A stretch of DNA of 64,000 nt from Bacillus cereus G9842 (GCF_000021305.1 NC_011772.1:3448001-3512000), one strand, 5' to 3'. Counted from the first letter of the stretch, positions 17,400 through 25,846 are shown. Made by a program: numbers and translations. The notes: generated from the sequence alone by a model not told the origin.

Positions 17400-17413
17400 A
17401 GAAAACGCTTTCA
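17400..17413. promoter_or_regulatory. Candidate cre (CcpA) site
   Basis: AGAAAACGCTTTCA (reverse TGAAAGCGTTTTCT) matches the catabolite-response consensus TGWAANCGNTNWCA except at the last base. It lies about 55 bp before the acetyltransferase start, near the expected promoter. Confidence 0.4.
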
Positions 17414-17467
17414 TTTTGTGTCATAATTTTTTTATAAATACTACATAAACAAAGGAGCTTACTAACA

Positions 17468-17986
17468 ATGAACGTCTCGTTACTTACACCTACTACTGAT
17501 TTACAAGAAGAATACTTAGATTTCTATATCGAATGGAAAGATAGCGGTGAAACAATGATCCCGTGGGTTATCTCAAAAAATCCTGCTAACTTCCCAGCTA
17601 TGGTTCAAGAACTTCTCGATGCGCATAACGGAATAAATATCCCTGAAACTTGGGTACCAGATTCTACATATTGGCTCGTTACAAATAATAATAGAATTGT
17701 CGGAGCTGTTAATATACGTCATAGTTTAACTGAACATCTATTTAACGCTGGCGGTCATATCGGTTATGGCATTCGCCCTTCTGAAAGAAGAAAAGGTTAT
17801 GCTACGAAATTACTAGCATTATCATTAGAAAAAACGAAGGAATTAGACATCACGAAAGTACTTGTCGTTTGCGACGCAGTGAATACCGCTTCTGAAAAAA
17901 CGATTTTACATAACGGCGGGCTTCGTGATGATGATTTCACTGAGGAAGATGGGAATGTAGTAAGAAGATATTGGATTGAGCTATGA
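17468..17986 (+). CDS. GNAT family N-acetyltransferase
   Basis: A 172-residue acetyltransferase. The acetyl-CoA loop is GYGIRPSERRKGYATKLL (about residues 98-115), followed by the C-terminal VVCDAVNTASEKTILHNGG typical of this group. The substrate is unknown. AAGGAG lies 10 bases before ATG. It is monocistronic, with a candidate cre site upstream and a terminator shared with the convergent dioxygenase gene. Confidence 0.85.
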   Translation: MNVSLLTPTTDLQEEYLDFYIEWKDSGETMIPWVISKNPANFPAMVQELLDAHNGINIPETWVPDSTYWLVTNNNRIVGAVNIRHSLTEHLFNAGGHIGYGIRPSERRKGYATKLLALSLEKTKELDITKVLVVCDAVNTASEKTILHNGGLRDDDFTEEDGNVVRRYWIEL

Positions 17987-17995
17987 ATGATCACA

Positions 17996-18033
17996 AATAA
18001 GCGAGAAAGTGATTATACACTTTCTCGCTTATT
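17996..18033. terminator. Bidirectional terminator
   Basis: A perfect 16-bp stem, AATAAGCGAGAAAGTG and its complement, around loop ATTATA, placed between two convergent genes. Confidence 0.9.
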
Positions 18034-18942
18034 TTACACTGCTTCTATTTCAAACTGCACTGTAATACCACTTGGATCTACTACCGTAAACCCATTTGTA
18101 GTTTCATTTATTTCATGTTGTTTTTCTATTAATCTTTCTTTCACTGCATCTAACGCTTCTTTATGCGGTAGTACAATTGTATATACCTTTAGTCCAGTTG
18201 CATGTACTGGTGGGTGTGGATTATTTACTCCGTTCCACGTATTTGCACCGATATGGTGATGATATCCTCCTGCAGAAATGAATAAGCAGTCATCTTCACG
18301 TTGTTGCACTTCAAACCCTACTGTCTCTACATAAAACTCTTGTGATTTCTCTACATCAGCTATTCGTAAATGTACGTGCCCAACGACAGTATTAGCAGGT
18401 AATCCATCAGCCTCATAATCAACGAGTGTTGCCAGCTCTTTTAAATCTAGTGGCGTACTTCCTCCTGGTCCTTCTCCCCATTGATCACGCGGACGGTCTG
18501 CATAAATTTCAATACCATTCCCCTCTAGATCTTGCAAATAAAACGCTTCGCTATATGTATGATCACTTGCACTGTTAAACCTTGAGATTGGTAAAATTTC
18601 ATTTGAATATGTATAACGCCCTTCTTGCTCAGCTGGGCTGTCAATTACATTCTTATTACGAAGAACCCCAAATAGCGCAGAAGCAAAAGCTTCACGAGTC
18701 GGAACTAAAAAGGCTACATGATATATACCAGTCGTACGCGGTTCTTGCAGTACCCCGTCCTCTATCTTTTCAAGAACAAGTAATGTATTCTTACTACCTT
18801 TTCCTGCTAAATATGCTTTATTCCCCTCTTGCTTAATTACCTCTAATCCTACAACATTCTTATAAAAAGCAATTTGACGCTCTAAATCTTTCACTTTAAA
18901 TTCAACATGACCAATACGTGTTTTCGGATGAATTCGTACCAT
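18034..18942 (-). CDS. VOC-family ring-cleaving dioxygenase (CatE-like)
   Basis: A 302-residue two-module vicinal-oxygen-chelate protein, resembling the catechol 2,3-dioxygenase CatE of Bacillus. Modules span about 1-130 (IGHVEFKVKDLERQIAFYKN) and 170-300 (VVGHVHLRIADVEKSQEFYV). Probable metal ligands are the second-module His in GHVHLRI, the His in AGGYHHHIG and the Glu in TVQFEIE. I start at ATG 18942 (AAGGAG 12 bases upstream); a frame from 18978 includes the ribosome site. The physiological substrate is not evident from neighbours. Confidence 0.82.
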   Translation of the reverse strand: MVRIHPKTRIGHVEFKVKDLERQIAFYKNVVGLEVIKQEGNKAYLAGKGSKNTLLVLEKIEDGVLQEPRTTGIYHVAFLVPTREAFASALFGVLRNKNVIDSPAEQEGRYTYSNEILPISRFNSASDHTYSEAFYLQDLEGNGIEIYADRPRDQWGEGPGGSTPLDLKELATLVDYEADGLPANTVVGHVHLRIADVEKSQEFYVETVGFEVQQREDDCLFISAGGYHHHIGANTWNGVNNPHPPVHATGLKVYTIVLPHKEALDAVKERLIEKQHEINETTNGFTVVDPSGITVQFEIEAV

Positions 18943-19071
18943 GAATAACTTCATCTCCTTATCCCTATATTTTACCATTACATATAACCGTTACTATGAA
19001 GGATACAACTAAAATCATCCTATGTAAATAAGAAAAGTCAGAATTTACATACATTTTTATTTTCATAATAA

Positions 19072-19112
19072 AAAAAGCCTCCTTTTCTAACTTTCAGAAA
19101 AGGGGGCTTTTT
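19072..19112 (-). terminator. Terminator of the vanW-like gene
   Basis: A 17-bp stem (AAAAAGCCTCCTTTTCT with AGAAAAGGGGGCTTTTT, one G-U) with T-runs on both sides. Confidence 0.9.
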
Positions 19113-19117
19113 AACGC

Positions 19118-20029
19118 TTATCTCATTTTATGAACTTCAGCAACTAGCTTTCCACCCTGAATGCCCATATAAAGCTTCACAGGTGCATCATTCGTATTTT
19201 CAAATACTAAATCTAAATATGGATATGCAATTGTAGCATCTCTTCCTTGAGGAACATAACCTACCGTTTTAGAATGTGTAGTTCTCTCCACCATTTTCAG
19301 GCCAGCTTGATCTGCTGCATTGTATAAAGTTGAAGATGTTTGGCAAACACCACCACCGTATCCATCTACTAATTTACCATCAACTATTTCTTTCCCTAAT
19401 TGATATCCTTTGTCTGGTGTTGTATCACCGATTAATGAATTAAAAGAGAAACGGTCTCCTTTTGCTAACACAACTCCATTTATGCTCGCTGCTGACAAAC
19501 GAATATTCTCAATACGGCCACCTGTTGAACCGCCTAAGTTCGTTTCATATCTACCAATTACCGTACCATTTCCTTGCGCATCACTTAATGTTGCGACTGG
19601 TTTTTTCTCCACGATCGGCAACTGATACGTAGCATCCCACATACCCACATTTAACAATTTATCTACTAATTCTTTTTCCATTAATTCATAAGAAGGTTTT
19701 CCTTCTTGCCAACTTCCATCAGGTGCTATACGTGAAGGAACCATTTTTTTGTCGACGCTTTTTCCAACCTCACCAACAACCTTTGTTACAGACTTTTTAA
19801 ATTTCGCTTCATCTTCAAAATAGCCTAAACCAGATAAATCTAATTTTTTCACTTCAGTACCAGTTCGACCATCAACTAAACTAATAGTATCCTGCACTTC
19901 TGCTTTAGCCTCTACAGTGTGCCCACCAATATCACTTACCAATGCAACATCACTTACTTTTGTACCACAGCCACTCACTACAGCTACACATAACACCCCA
20001 ACTAATATACCCTTTACTTTACGGAACAA
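19118..20029 (-). CDS. VanW-family lipoprotein
   Basis: A 303-residue lipoprotein. The lipobox is VVSGC with Cys21. The VanW domain covers about 155-300, with YGGGVCQTSSTLYNAADQAGL and RDATIAYPYLDLVFEN. VanW proteins are associated with the cell envelope but have no settled biochemical role. The start is TTG at 20029, 8 bases after GGGAG. It is monocistronic. Confidence 0.85.
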   Translation of the reverse strand: MFRKVKGILVGVLCVAVVSGCGTKVSDVALVSDIGGHTVEAKAEVQDTISLVDGRTGTEVKKLDLSGLGYFEDEAKFKKSVTKVVGEVGKSVDKKMVPSRIAPDGSWQEGKPSYELMEKELVDKLLNVGMWDATYQLPIVEKKPVATLSDAQGNGTVIGRYETNLGGSTGGRIENIRLSAASINGVVLAKGDRFSFNSLIGDTTPDKGYQLGKEIVDGKLVDGYGGGVCQTSSTLYNAADQAGLKMVERTTHSKTVGYVPQGRDATIAYPYLDLVFENTNDAPVKLYMGIQGGKLVAEVHKMR

Positions 20030-20409
20030 TATACTCTCTCCCTTTCCCCAACATCACTATTATGTATTTATTTCATTTTTATGTATGTTTTGTTACAATC
20101 ATTTTACAATATGTTTATAAAATGTTACAAGTTATTTTTCACTCTATATAAATTACTCTTTTCTTTTACAAATGTCTATACATATTTACATAAAAGTTTG
20201 AGTTTGATAGAATTGTAACTTTTATGTAAACTCTCCCTTTTATCCAGTATATACCATTAAGCAAAAGAAATACAAATCAAAAACCCTCAAGCTATTTTTT
20301 ATAAAGAAAAATCCCTCAACATAAATAGGTATTTGCCGTGCCACCGCTCCGCTTTTGCACATACATTATGGTGAATTCAACCTATTTTAAAGAAATGGAG
20401 GATGTTATT
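20030..20409. other. 380-bp gap, nothing recognised
   Basis: This is the divergent region between the vanW-like gene and the Tyr-rich coiled-coil gene. It is AT-rich, and I found no hairpin or convincing promoter beyond general -10-like sequences. Confidence 0.35.
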
Positions 20410-20748
20410 ATGTATCCCTACAATCCATATGATCCATATAATCAATATGCGTACCAACAACCACAGTATGACTTACAAGCACAATACCAATCTTATATAG
20501 ATCAAGCAGATCAAGCAGAGCAAACGAATCCATATGACCAAAATAGACAATTCCAACTTCCAATCTCTTTTCCTGGCACTGGAAATCGTCAATTAGAAAG
20601 ACGCGTAAATGAGCTTGAACAAAGAGTACGTCAACTAGAAAATACAGTTGAGCGCCATACACGTAGACTAAACCGCTTAAACCAACGTTTACGCACAGTA
20701 GAAAACAGACTAAACATTCCATTCGCAGCATTAGAAGACGGATTTTAA
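20410..20748 (+). CDS. Tyr/Gln-rich coiled-coil protein of unknown function
   Basis: A 112-residue protein in two parts. Residues 1-50 are low-complexity Tyr, Pro and Gln repeats (MYPYNPYDPYNQYAYQQPQ). Residues about 60-100 form an Arg/Glu/Leu heptad coiled coil (LERRVNELEQRVRQLENTVE). There is no signal peptide or Cys. Such composition is common among Bacillus spore coat and exosporium proteins, but that is only a suggestion. I start at ATG 20410 because GGAGG lies 7 bases upstream. bcr1 copy D begins 9 bp after its stop. Confidence 0.7.
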   Translation: MYPYNPYDPYNQYAYQQPQYDLQAQYQSYIDQADQAEQTNPYDQNRQFQLPISFPGTGNRQLERRVNELEQRVRQLENTVERHTRRLNRLNQRLRTVENRLNIPFAALEDGF

Positions 20749-20756
20749 TCGAGAAA

Positions 20757-20830
20757 ATAAAGTGAAACTTTAATCAACCTTCACCAATCGGGCTTTTACG
20801 GGCAGCCCGCCCGGCAAATAGCGGGATAAA
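20757..20830 (+). repeat. bcr1 repeat, copy D (internally deleted)
   Basis: A 74-bp copy flanked by perfect ATAAA direct repeats (20757-20761 and 20826-20830). It keeps the AGTGAAACTTTAATCA start and the CCCGGCAAATAGCGGGATAAA-type end but lacks both the first hairpin and the CTTCTTTGCTTCC core. Confidence 0.85.
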
Positions 20831-20832
20831 AA

Positions 20833-20869
20833 TTATATAAAGGAAGGGGCTCCCCCTTCCTTTATATAA
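20833..20869. terminator. Terminator after the coiled-coil gene and bcr1 copy D
   Basis: A perfect 17-bp stem (TTATATAAAGGAAGGGG with its complement) around loop CTC. Confidence 0.8.
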
Positions 20870-20934
20870 ATTGACGAAAGTTTTTTCCATCTCTATACTG
20901 ATAAGAGTTAATGAAATGAAACAAGGTGATAAAT

Positions 20935-22026
20935 ATGGATTTTGAAATAAATTATCTTTCCTTTTATGTTGTACAAGTAGAAGGAAAAGGTGAAGCAGTT
21001 GATAAACGCTACAAACATTTTCAAACTTTAGACGCTGAAGAGTATGAAGATAGCTCCTTAAAAGAATTTTTGAATGGTGAGTTATTAAAAATATCGAAGC
21101 GAAAAGTAGAACGTCATGCAAAAACCGAACAAGCCCCAACAAAAATTGGTCGCTTTATTGTAGAAGAAGGGCACGAACTTGATTCAAACCCTCATTACAA
21201 CCTTTTTAATCGTATTCGCTTTGCAGAAACAAAGGAAAACTTTAAAGATATGAGCGAACCTCTCGTTTATACATATCTTGACACAAGCGCTGTACGCGGT
21301 GGTGTATTTTTAATTGCTCAGGCAAAACTACGCAAATACTTTGATGATCCATTCGTATTTGTAATGAAATGCGACTTCGAACCAAAGGTGGCTTCTATTT
21401 CTGATGAATCAACACTGATTCGTAACGTTGAAATGGCCATCACAACAAAGAATATGAAATCTATCCAATATCCGTACATGCCTGAAGAAGGTATGGTCGA
21501 AGTGGGCGAATTAAAAATTCACCAAGCATCACACGCCCGCTACTTTGAAGACTTCTTAAAATTCGTCGAATATGAACGCTCTATGCCTGAAATTATGAAA
21601 ACACAAGTAATGGACATGGTATACGACCAAATTGAAGAGGTATTTGAAGAAGGTACAGAAGAACGCGAACAATTCGACCAAGCGATAGAAGTATGGGCTG
21701 CCAGTCCGAAACGCGAAATTATGGAACAATTTTCAACCGAAGAAGTAATGGAAGCTACCGCTCAAATCGTTGAGCATGCTCCTGAAGTGGAATTAAAGCT
21801 AAAAGCAGACCATATTTCTGTGAAGGCGTTACTTGCTGATTTCGGGGATCAAATACATATTGCGAAGGTAAATGACCGATATGTACTTATGATTGAAGCA
21901 GACACACTTACATTTGAAAAGGGCTTCTCTCCTATTGAGTTTCTGAAGCCAGATGAGCTGCAAGATGTGATTGAGCGGATTGAGAATAAGCAACAGTATT
22001 CGTATGATCCGAACGGGATTGAATAA
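20935..22026 (+). CDS. DUF3900 family protein
   Basis: A 363-residue cytoplasmic acidic protein of unknown function, recognised as the B. cereus group DUF3900 type by its start MDFEINYLSFYVVQVEGKG. It has no signal, membrane helix or cofactor motif. The general layout, with a FIVEEGHELDSNPHYNLFNR-type N-terminal half and a long Glu-rich helical middle, is distantly reminiscent of nucleoid-associated proteins, but I would not assign that role. I start at ATG 20935 after AAGGTG; the GTG at 20926 lies inside that site. Two terminators follow. Confidence 0.8.
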   Translation: MDFEINYLSFYVVQVEGKGEAVDKRYKHFQTLDAEEYEDSSLKEFLNGELLKISKRKVERHAKTEQAPTKIGRFIVEEGHELDSNPHYNLFNRIRFAETKENFKDMSEPLVYTYLDTSAVRGGVFLIAQAKLRKYFDDPFVFVMKCDFEPKVASISDESTLIRNVEMAITTKNMKSIQYPYMPEEGMVEVGELKIHQASHARYFEDFLKFVEYERSMPEIMKTQVMDMVYDQIEEVFEEGTEEREQFDQAIEVWAASPKREIMEQFSTEEVMEATAQIVEHAPEVELKLKADHISVKALLADFGDQIHIAKVNDRYVLMIEADTLTFEKGFSPIEFLKPDELQDVIERIENKQQYSYDPNGIE

Positions 22027-22051
22027 ATCCTTCCATATATCTGTTTTTATT

Positions 22052-22072
22052 GGGCGCTTTTAATAAGCGCTC
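22052..22072 (+). terminator. Terminator of the DUF3900 gene
   Basis: GGGCGCTT pairs with AAGCGCTC and is followed by TTTTATTTT, 25 bp past the stop. Confidence 0.8.
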
Positions 22073-22104
22073 TTTTATTTTGAGCTTAGTTGATGTTTAT
22101 ATTA

Positions 22105-22132
22105 AAAAACGATTCTTAATAGAATCGTTTTT
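22105..22132. terminator. Second hairpin terminator
   Basis: A perfect 11-bp stem AAAAACGATTC with GAATCGTTTTT around a 6-base loop. It probably serves the minus-strand gene at 22280 and backs up the plus-strand one. Confidence 0.75.
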
Positions 22133-22279
22133 CCTGATTTATAACAAAAATATGCTTATTTTTAAAAATTATTATTGATTCAAGATATCAATTGTCGCAG
22201 AATCAAGTAAATTCCTTCCTTGTTGTGCAAGCGTATTTCCATTAGAGTAGTCACTATGTATGTTGGTAAAATGAAAACT

Positions 22280-22627
22280 TCACTTCACTACCTCAAATTT
22301 ATTATACTCGTAAAAAGATAATTGAAAACGATATTCCGGATGCTCTCTCACCCAATCGTAGGCTTCTTCTAAAATTTCCATTTTGTTTTGCAAGTCATTA
22401 AGTTCACTACATTTGTCCTTTTTCTGTTTGCACAGAGGGCAGAATCCATTTACTATGTCGGCACTTGTCGCCCTAATAGTTTTACTTTTTAAGTCAACTA
22501 CTAAACGAAGAAGAAGAGAATGCTCAGCTTTTGTAGTCACCGTCATTTCAGCAACCCCATCCTCATTCCAAAAGACACCGTTTAATTCCATCTGTACGGT
22601 GACGTCTTTAATATCCAAGTCTATCAC
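22280..22627 (-). CDS. Unknown protein with Cys cluster; possibly truncated by a nonsense codon
   Basis: A 115-residue protein of unknown function. The N-terminal ~60 residues look beta-rich (VTVQMELNGVFWNEDGVAEM). Then comes CPLCKQKKDKC, which could bind zinc, and a helical C-terminus. I prefer GTG 22627, 7 bases after GGAGG, over GTG 22633. The TGA stop at 22280-22282 is followed in the same frame by 35 more sense codons of protein-like sequence ending at TAA 22172, so a longer ancestral protein of about 150 residues is possible. Confidence 0.6.
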   Translation of the reverse strand: MIDLDIKDVTVQMELNGVFWNEDGVAEMTVTTKAEHSLLLRLVVDLKSKTIRATSADIVNGFCPLCKQKKDKCSELNDLQNKMEILEEAYDWVREHPEYRFQLSFYEYNKFEVVK

Positions 22628-22658
22628 TATCACACCTCCCTTGTATAAAACTCATATT

Positions 22659-22820
22659 TTACTCTTCGATTTTAATCTTTAATACACCACGCTTTAAAGA
22701 TATATTAAGCTTTTTCCAATTCTTCTTCTTTGCTATGAAAGGAAGTATAATTACTGCTGATAGCGTGGTAAATATTATCCCCAAAACTACAACTGTTACA
22801 ATGTTGAAGATTGCTTCCAT
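22659..22820 (-). CDS. Small single-span membrane protein (53 residues)
   Basis: A short gene. It starts at ATG 22820 with AGAGG about 10 bases upstream. The protein begins MEAIFNIVTVVVLGIIF, has one membrane helix (about 5-30) and a basic tail (AKKKNWKKLNISLKRG) ending KIEE, which predicts N-out/C-in topology. It lies 31 bp upstream of the 115-residue gene on the same strand, suggesting a two-gene operon. I recognise no family. Confidence 0.6.
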   Translation of the reverse strand: MEAIFNIVTVVVLGIIFTTLSAVIILPFIAKKKNWKKLNISLKRGVLKIKIEE

Positions 22821-23012
22821 TTAACTGTATCCTCTTTCATTTCTATGGGCTCTAATTTTATGAATGTATTTAAAAATTCTTACCGCCCCTTAATTTTCAA
22901 AGCAATTATAATGGCCCAATCACAACAAATCAATTCCTATTTAATATGAATACTTTATTCATCCATCAATATAATGATGTTAAATTTATGTAGCTAGAAA
23001 TAAAGGAGAATG

Positions 23013-23858
23013 TCATTTAACCTCTACATTCTCCTCCATCTCAGCCAAATACCTAATCTGCCGTTCTGCTTTTCGCACTGCCGTACGAAAATGTTTTTTC
23101 AGCAGTTCTACTGTATTTTCACTTATATAATATCTTTCCGTAATACTTTCCCACGTGTCACTACTTTCAAATGTACTCCATTCAAAAGAGCGTTCTGTAT
23201 TTTTCTTTAGTTCTTTAAACACCCATTTTCGCATCTTTTTTTTCGCTTTTTCCGTTAGTTTCCCGTCCTTTACAAGTTCCAGTTCGCCATGTCTTTTGTA
23301 CCGTTTATGAATATCTCTCTCGCTATATACTTTAAGAAGTATATTTGCTGTATTCTCAGCATCTGCTAGAGCTCGGTGCTGTTTCCCTTCCCATGTTAAA
23401 CCGAGCTGTTCTACTGCAAATTGTAAACTTGGCGTATGTTCAAATAATTCTTCATACGCTTGGAAAACAAATTTTTGCAAATCAATTCTATTTTCTTTTT
23501 CTATACTTGGGCATTCAACACCATGTAATGCACAATCATGAGATAGAAAGCGATAATCTTCTTTTCCCCATGAAACAAATATACAATCTTCGCCGATGAA
23601 CTGAATAAATTTCTCTACAATTTGAGGGAATTTTTCTACACCAATTAAATCTTCCTTTGTAATTCCAGTCAATTTTGTCGTATGACGAGTTAATCGTGCA
23701 CTTGGTTTTACTAACTCCGAAAACTCTTCAATTATCTTCATTGTACCTATTTTTATTTTTACAGCTCCGATATCAACTATTTCTGACGGATCTTCTGATT
23801 TATACGGTCTGAAATTCCTCTCAATATCAAACACAATGAAATGTGTAGCGTTTTTCAA
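23013..23858 (-). CDS. kapD: KapD-like 3'-5' exonuclease (DEDDh)
   Basis: A DnaQ-type exonuclease of 281 residues. Exo I is FDIERNF with Asp10 and Glu12, Exo II lies in the region around DCIFVSWGKEDYRFL, and Exo III is HRALADAENT. B. subtilis KapD, an inhibitor of the KinA sporulation pathway, is about 205 residues. This protein has the same core (1-185) plus a ~95-residue basic C-terminal extension (EKAKKKMRKWVFKELKK). The start is TTG 23858 with AGAGGT upstream. The exonuclease assignment is firm; the KapD role is by similarity. Confidence 0.78.
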   Translation of the reverse strand: MKNATHFIVFDIERNFRPYKSEDPSEIVDIGAVKIKIGTMKIIEEFSELVKPSARLTRHTTKLTGITKEDLIGVEKFPQIVEKFIQFIGEDCIFVSWGKEDYRFLSHDCALHGVECPSIEKENRIDLQKFVFQAYEELFEHTPSLQFAVEQLGLTWEGKQHRALADAENTANILLKVYSERDIHKRYKRHGELELVKDGKLTEKAKKKMRKWVFKELKKNTERSFEWSTFESSDTWESITERYYISENTVELLKKHFRTAVRKAERQIRYLAEMEENVEVK

Positions 23859-24011
23859 TTTATTTACCTCTTTCTAAATTCCTTTTCACACAAACACTCT
23901 ATTTTCAGTATTTATTTATTCATGTACTTTATACAAAAATACTCCGAATAAATAAATGAAAATTCAGTCTCGTTATGATATGTAAGTAGGAGGACATCTA
24001 TAAAAATGCAA

Positions 24012-24039
24012 AAAAAAGAAGGGCGAGCCCTTCTTTTTT
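24012..24039 (-). terminator. Terminator of the cold-shock gene
   Basis: A 13-bp stem (AAAAAAGAAGGGC with GCCCTTCTTTTTT) around a 2-base gap, ending in T on the minus strand. It sits directly after the csp stop. Confidence 0.9.
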
Positions 24040-24045
24040 CAAAAA

Positions 24046-24246
24046 TTACTTCTTGTTTACGTTAGTAGCTTGAGGTCCACGGTTACCTTGTTCTACTTCG
24101 AAAGTAACTTCTTGACCTTCTTCTAAAGTTTTGAAGCCTTCGCCTTGGATAGCTGAGAAATGAACGAATACGTCTTCTCCGCCTTCAACTTCAATGAAAC
24201 CGAAACCTTTTTCTGAGTTAAACCATTTTACTTTACCGTTTTGCAT
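24046..24246 (-). CDS. cspD: Cold-shock protein (CspD type)
   Basis: A 66-residue single-stranded nucleic-acid-binding OB-fold protein and RNA chaperone. RNP1 is KGFGFIEV and RNP2 is VFVHFSAI; the start [10 protein letters not shown] and the end [10 protein letters not shown] fit the CspD-type paralogues of the group. GGAGG precedes ATG by about 9 bases. A promoter at 24305-24333 gives a leader of about 45-50 nt. B. cereus has several csp paralogues, so the letter is tentative. Confidence 0.92.
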   Translation of the reverse strand: MQNGKVKWFNSEKGFGFIEVEGGEDVFVHFSAIQGEGFKTLEEGQEVTFEVEQGNRGPQATNVNKK

Positions 24247-24304
24247 GAAAAAAATCCTCCTACAATGTACCTATATGTACATATTCATTTTCAACCACCT
24301 TACA

Positions 24305-24333
24305 ATAATAAGCCAGATATTAAAAAACTGCAA
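24305..24333 (-). promoter_or_regulatory. Probable csp promoter
   Basis: On the minus strand TTGCAG (24328-24333) and TATTAT (24305-24310) are spaced 17 bp. The -35 box lies inside the 3' arm of the hairpin at 24328-24377. Confidence 0.55.
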
Positions 24334-24416
24334 CCCCTGAGGAGATTTAACATTGCTATCCTCCTCGGAAGTTACAGCTCATTTAAATCTCTATATTATT
24401 AAAAGTAAAATGGTTT
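24322..24416 (-). ncRNA. Candidate ~95-nt small RNA with intrinsic terminator
   Basis: A promoter-like pair, TTTACT (24447-24452) and TATAGT (24423-24428) spaced 18 bp, points to a start near 24416. About 40 nt later a strong hairpin begins: CTGTAAC with GTTGCAG and GAGGAG with CTCCTC (24328-24377), followed by six T. The transcript would be about 95 nt and would end upstream of csp. Alternatively the hairpin simply terminates the beta-propeller operon, or it is a leader attenuator of csp. The GGAGG in the loop-side arm is followed by ATG but no stop before the terminator. Confidence 0.4.
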
Positions 24417-24461
24417 AAATACACTATATCATATCAATATAATAAAAGTAAAGTTTTTTTC

Positions 24462-25361
24462 TTAAATTATTTTTTGTTCCCACTGCATTGCTTTTAATTC
24501 GCCTGATCCGGCTACTACATAACCATCTTTTTGATTAACAATGCGCCATCCGTGCCCTTTAACTGAATCACATACTGTAACAATACCTTCGTCAAGAAGC
24601 ACACGGCACACACTACTAATACCCGCCTTATTTTGTGTTGAAGTTGTATATAAAACATGTTGATCTACACTTAAGTCTAAATAACTACTTGCTTTCTGCT
24701 CACTTTGACATGTATGCCAATATATTTTTTCACTCGCAATACTTTCATCTATTTTACAATAAGAAATATTCCCGCTAACTCCCTTGCACGATCCACTTGC
24801 CGCTACTAAATAAGAATTGTGTAAAGTCAACGCGGAGATCATTTGATTCATCGCAATTTTAATCCTCTTTAATTTACGTGTCTTCAAATCAAAGAGCCAA
24901 ACACCACCATATTTAGCATGTATTTTCGTACCAATAAATAAGTAATGCTTATATAAAAATAACGATCGAATAGACGGTGCCGCACTGCCATACTCAAGAA
25001 ACGGATGAATAGTCTCCCATGTCGAACCGAAATTATTAGAAAGATACAGCGTTTTTTCTCCATGAGCAATGACAGTTCCTTGTACATTGCTACATACATT
25101 CCAACTCGTTGCTTTTGTTGGAAAACGCTGAATTGTCCAGTTCTCTCCACCATTCATACTACGAATAAAAATCCCTTCGTCACCTACACCATAAACTACA
25201 TTATCTTCGCTATGTAAATCCCTAATTCGTTTTTGAAAACCATTTAAAATTCGTTTCCATTCTCCGTCTTGTTCAATAAATAAGCCATTATATGTAGTAG
25301 CTAACAACAGTTTTCCATCTCTTAACTTTGCAATAGCAGTTGCACTTAACATTGTCTCCAC
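24462..25361 (-). CDS. BNR/sialidase-like beta-propeller protein
   Basis: A 299-residue cytoplasmic protein with repeated beta-propeller blades. Asp-box-like motifs include NGGENWTIQRF and NNFGSTWETI, and other blades begin DGKLLLATTYNGLF and VVYGVGDEGIFIRS. It has no signal peptide and the function is unknown. I start at GTG 25361, 7 bases after GGGAG; a longer frame would overlap the flavodoxin gene. It follows the flavodoxin stop by 16 bp, so the two form an operon and it is probably iron-regulated with it. Confidence 0.75.
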   Translation of the reverse strand: METMLSATAIAKLRDGKLLLATTYNGLFIEQDGEWKRILNGFQKRIRDLHSEDNVVYGVGDEGIFIRSMNGGENWTIQRFPTKATSWNVCSNVQGTVIAHGEKTLYLSNNFGSTWETIHPFLEYGSAAPSIRSLFLYKHYLFIGTKIHAKYGGVWLFDLKTRKLKRIKIAMNQMISALTLHNSYLVAASGSCKGVSGNISYCKIDESIASEKIYWHTCQSEQKASSYLDLSVDQHVLYTTSTQNKAGISSVCRVLLDEGIVTVCDSVKGHGWRIVNQKDGYVVAGSGELKAMQWEQKII

Positions 25362-25377
25362 GTTGACACTCCCATTC

Positions 25378-25821
25378 TTAGAACTTCTCAGCAAATGCAA
25401 TTGCAAAATTACTGCATTTTTCAACATCCTCTTCATCTTCTGGAGCTAATTCAATTTTCAGCCCTTCTTGTACAAGCTCTGCACCGCGTTCTACAAGACG
25501 TTCTTCAAATATCGTTACCGCTTCACAAAATAGTTCATACGCCGTATCACCTGATCCGAATACCGCTACCTTTTTCCCAGCTAAATCTATATTTTCTAAG
25601 TCCTCATGAAAATCTTCCGCTTCAAATGGTAATTCACCATCGCCCCACGTATAAGATCCTAAAATGATTCCATCATAAGCTAATAATTCTTCAGCATCCA
25701 TGCCTTCCATTTCTTGCAATACTACTTCATGATCAAAAGCATCTAAACTAACTTTAATTAAATCAGCAATACTCTCTGTATTTCCTGACATACTTGCATA
25801 AGCTATTAAAATTTTTGCCAC
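25378..25821 (-). CDS. Flavodoxin
   Basis: A 147-residue FMN-binding electron carrier that can replace ferredoxin when iron is short. The phosphate loop is SMSGNTES (about residues 10-17). FMN-stacking loops are GSYTWGDGELP and GSGDTAYELF. The start is GTG 25821, 8 bases after GGGGG. It is the first gene of an operon with the beta-propeller gene and has a Fur-box-like site 26 bp before its start, which fits iron-repressed flavodoxins. Confidence 0.9.
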   Translation of the reverse strand: MAKILIAYASMSGNTESIADLIKVSLDAFDHEVVLQEMEGMDAEELLAYDGIILGSYTWGDGELPFEAEDFHEDLENIDLAGKKVAVFGSGDTAYELFCEAVTIFEERLVERGAELVQEGLKIELAPEDEEDVEKCSNFAIAFAEKF

Positions 25822-25846
25822 TTTGGCATCCCCCTCTAACAATAAA

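Noticed and set aside
20774..21142. Open frame of 122 codons on the minus strand
   Set aside because: It overlaps bcr1 copy D, a terminator and the start of the DUF3900 gene on the other strand.
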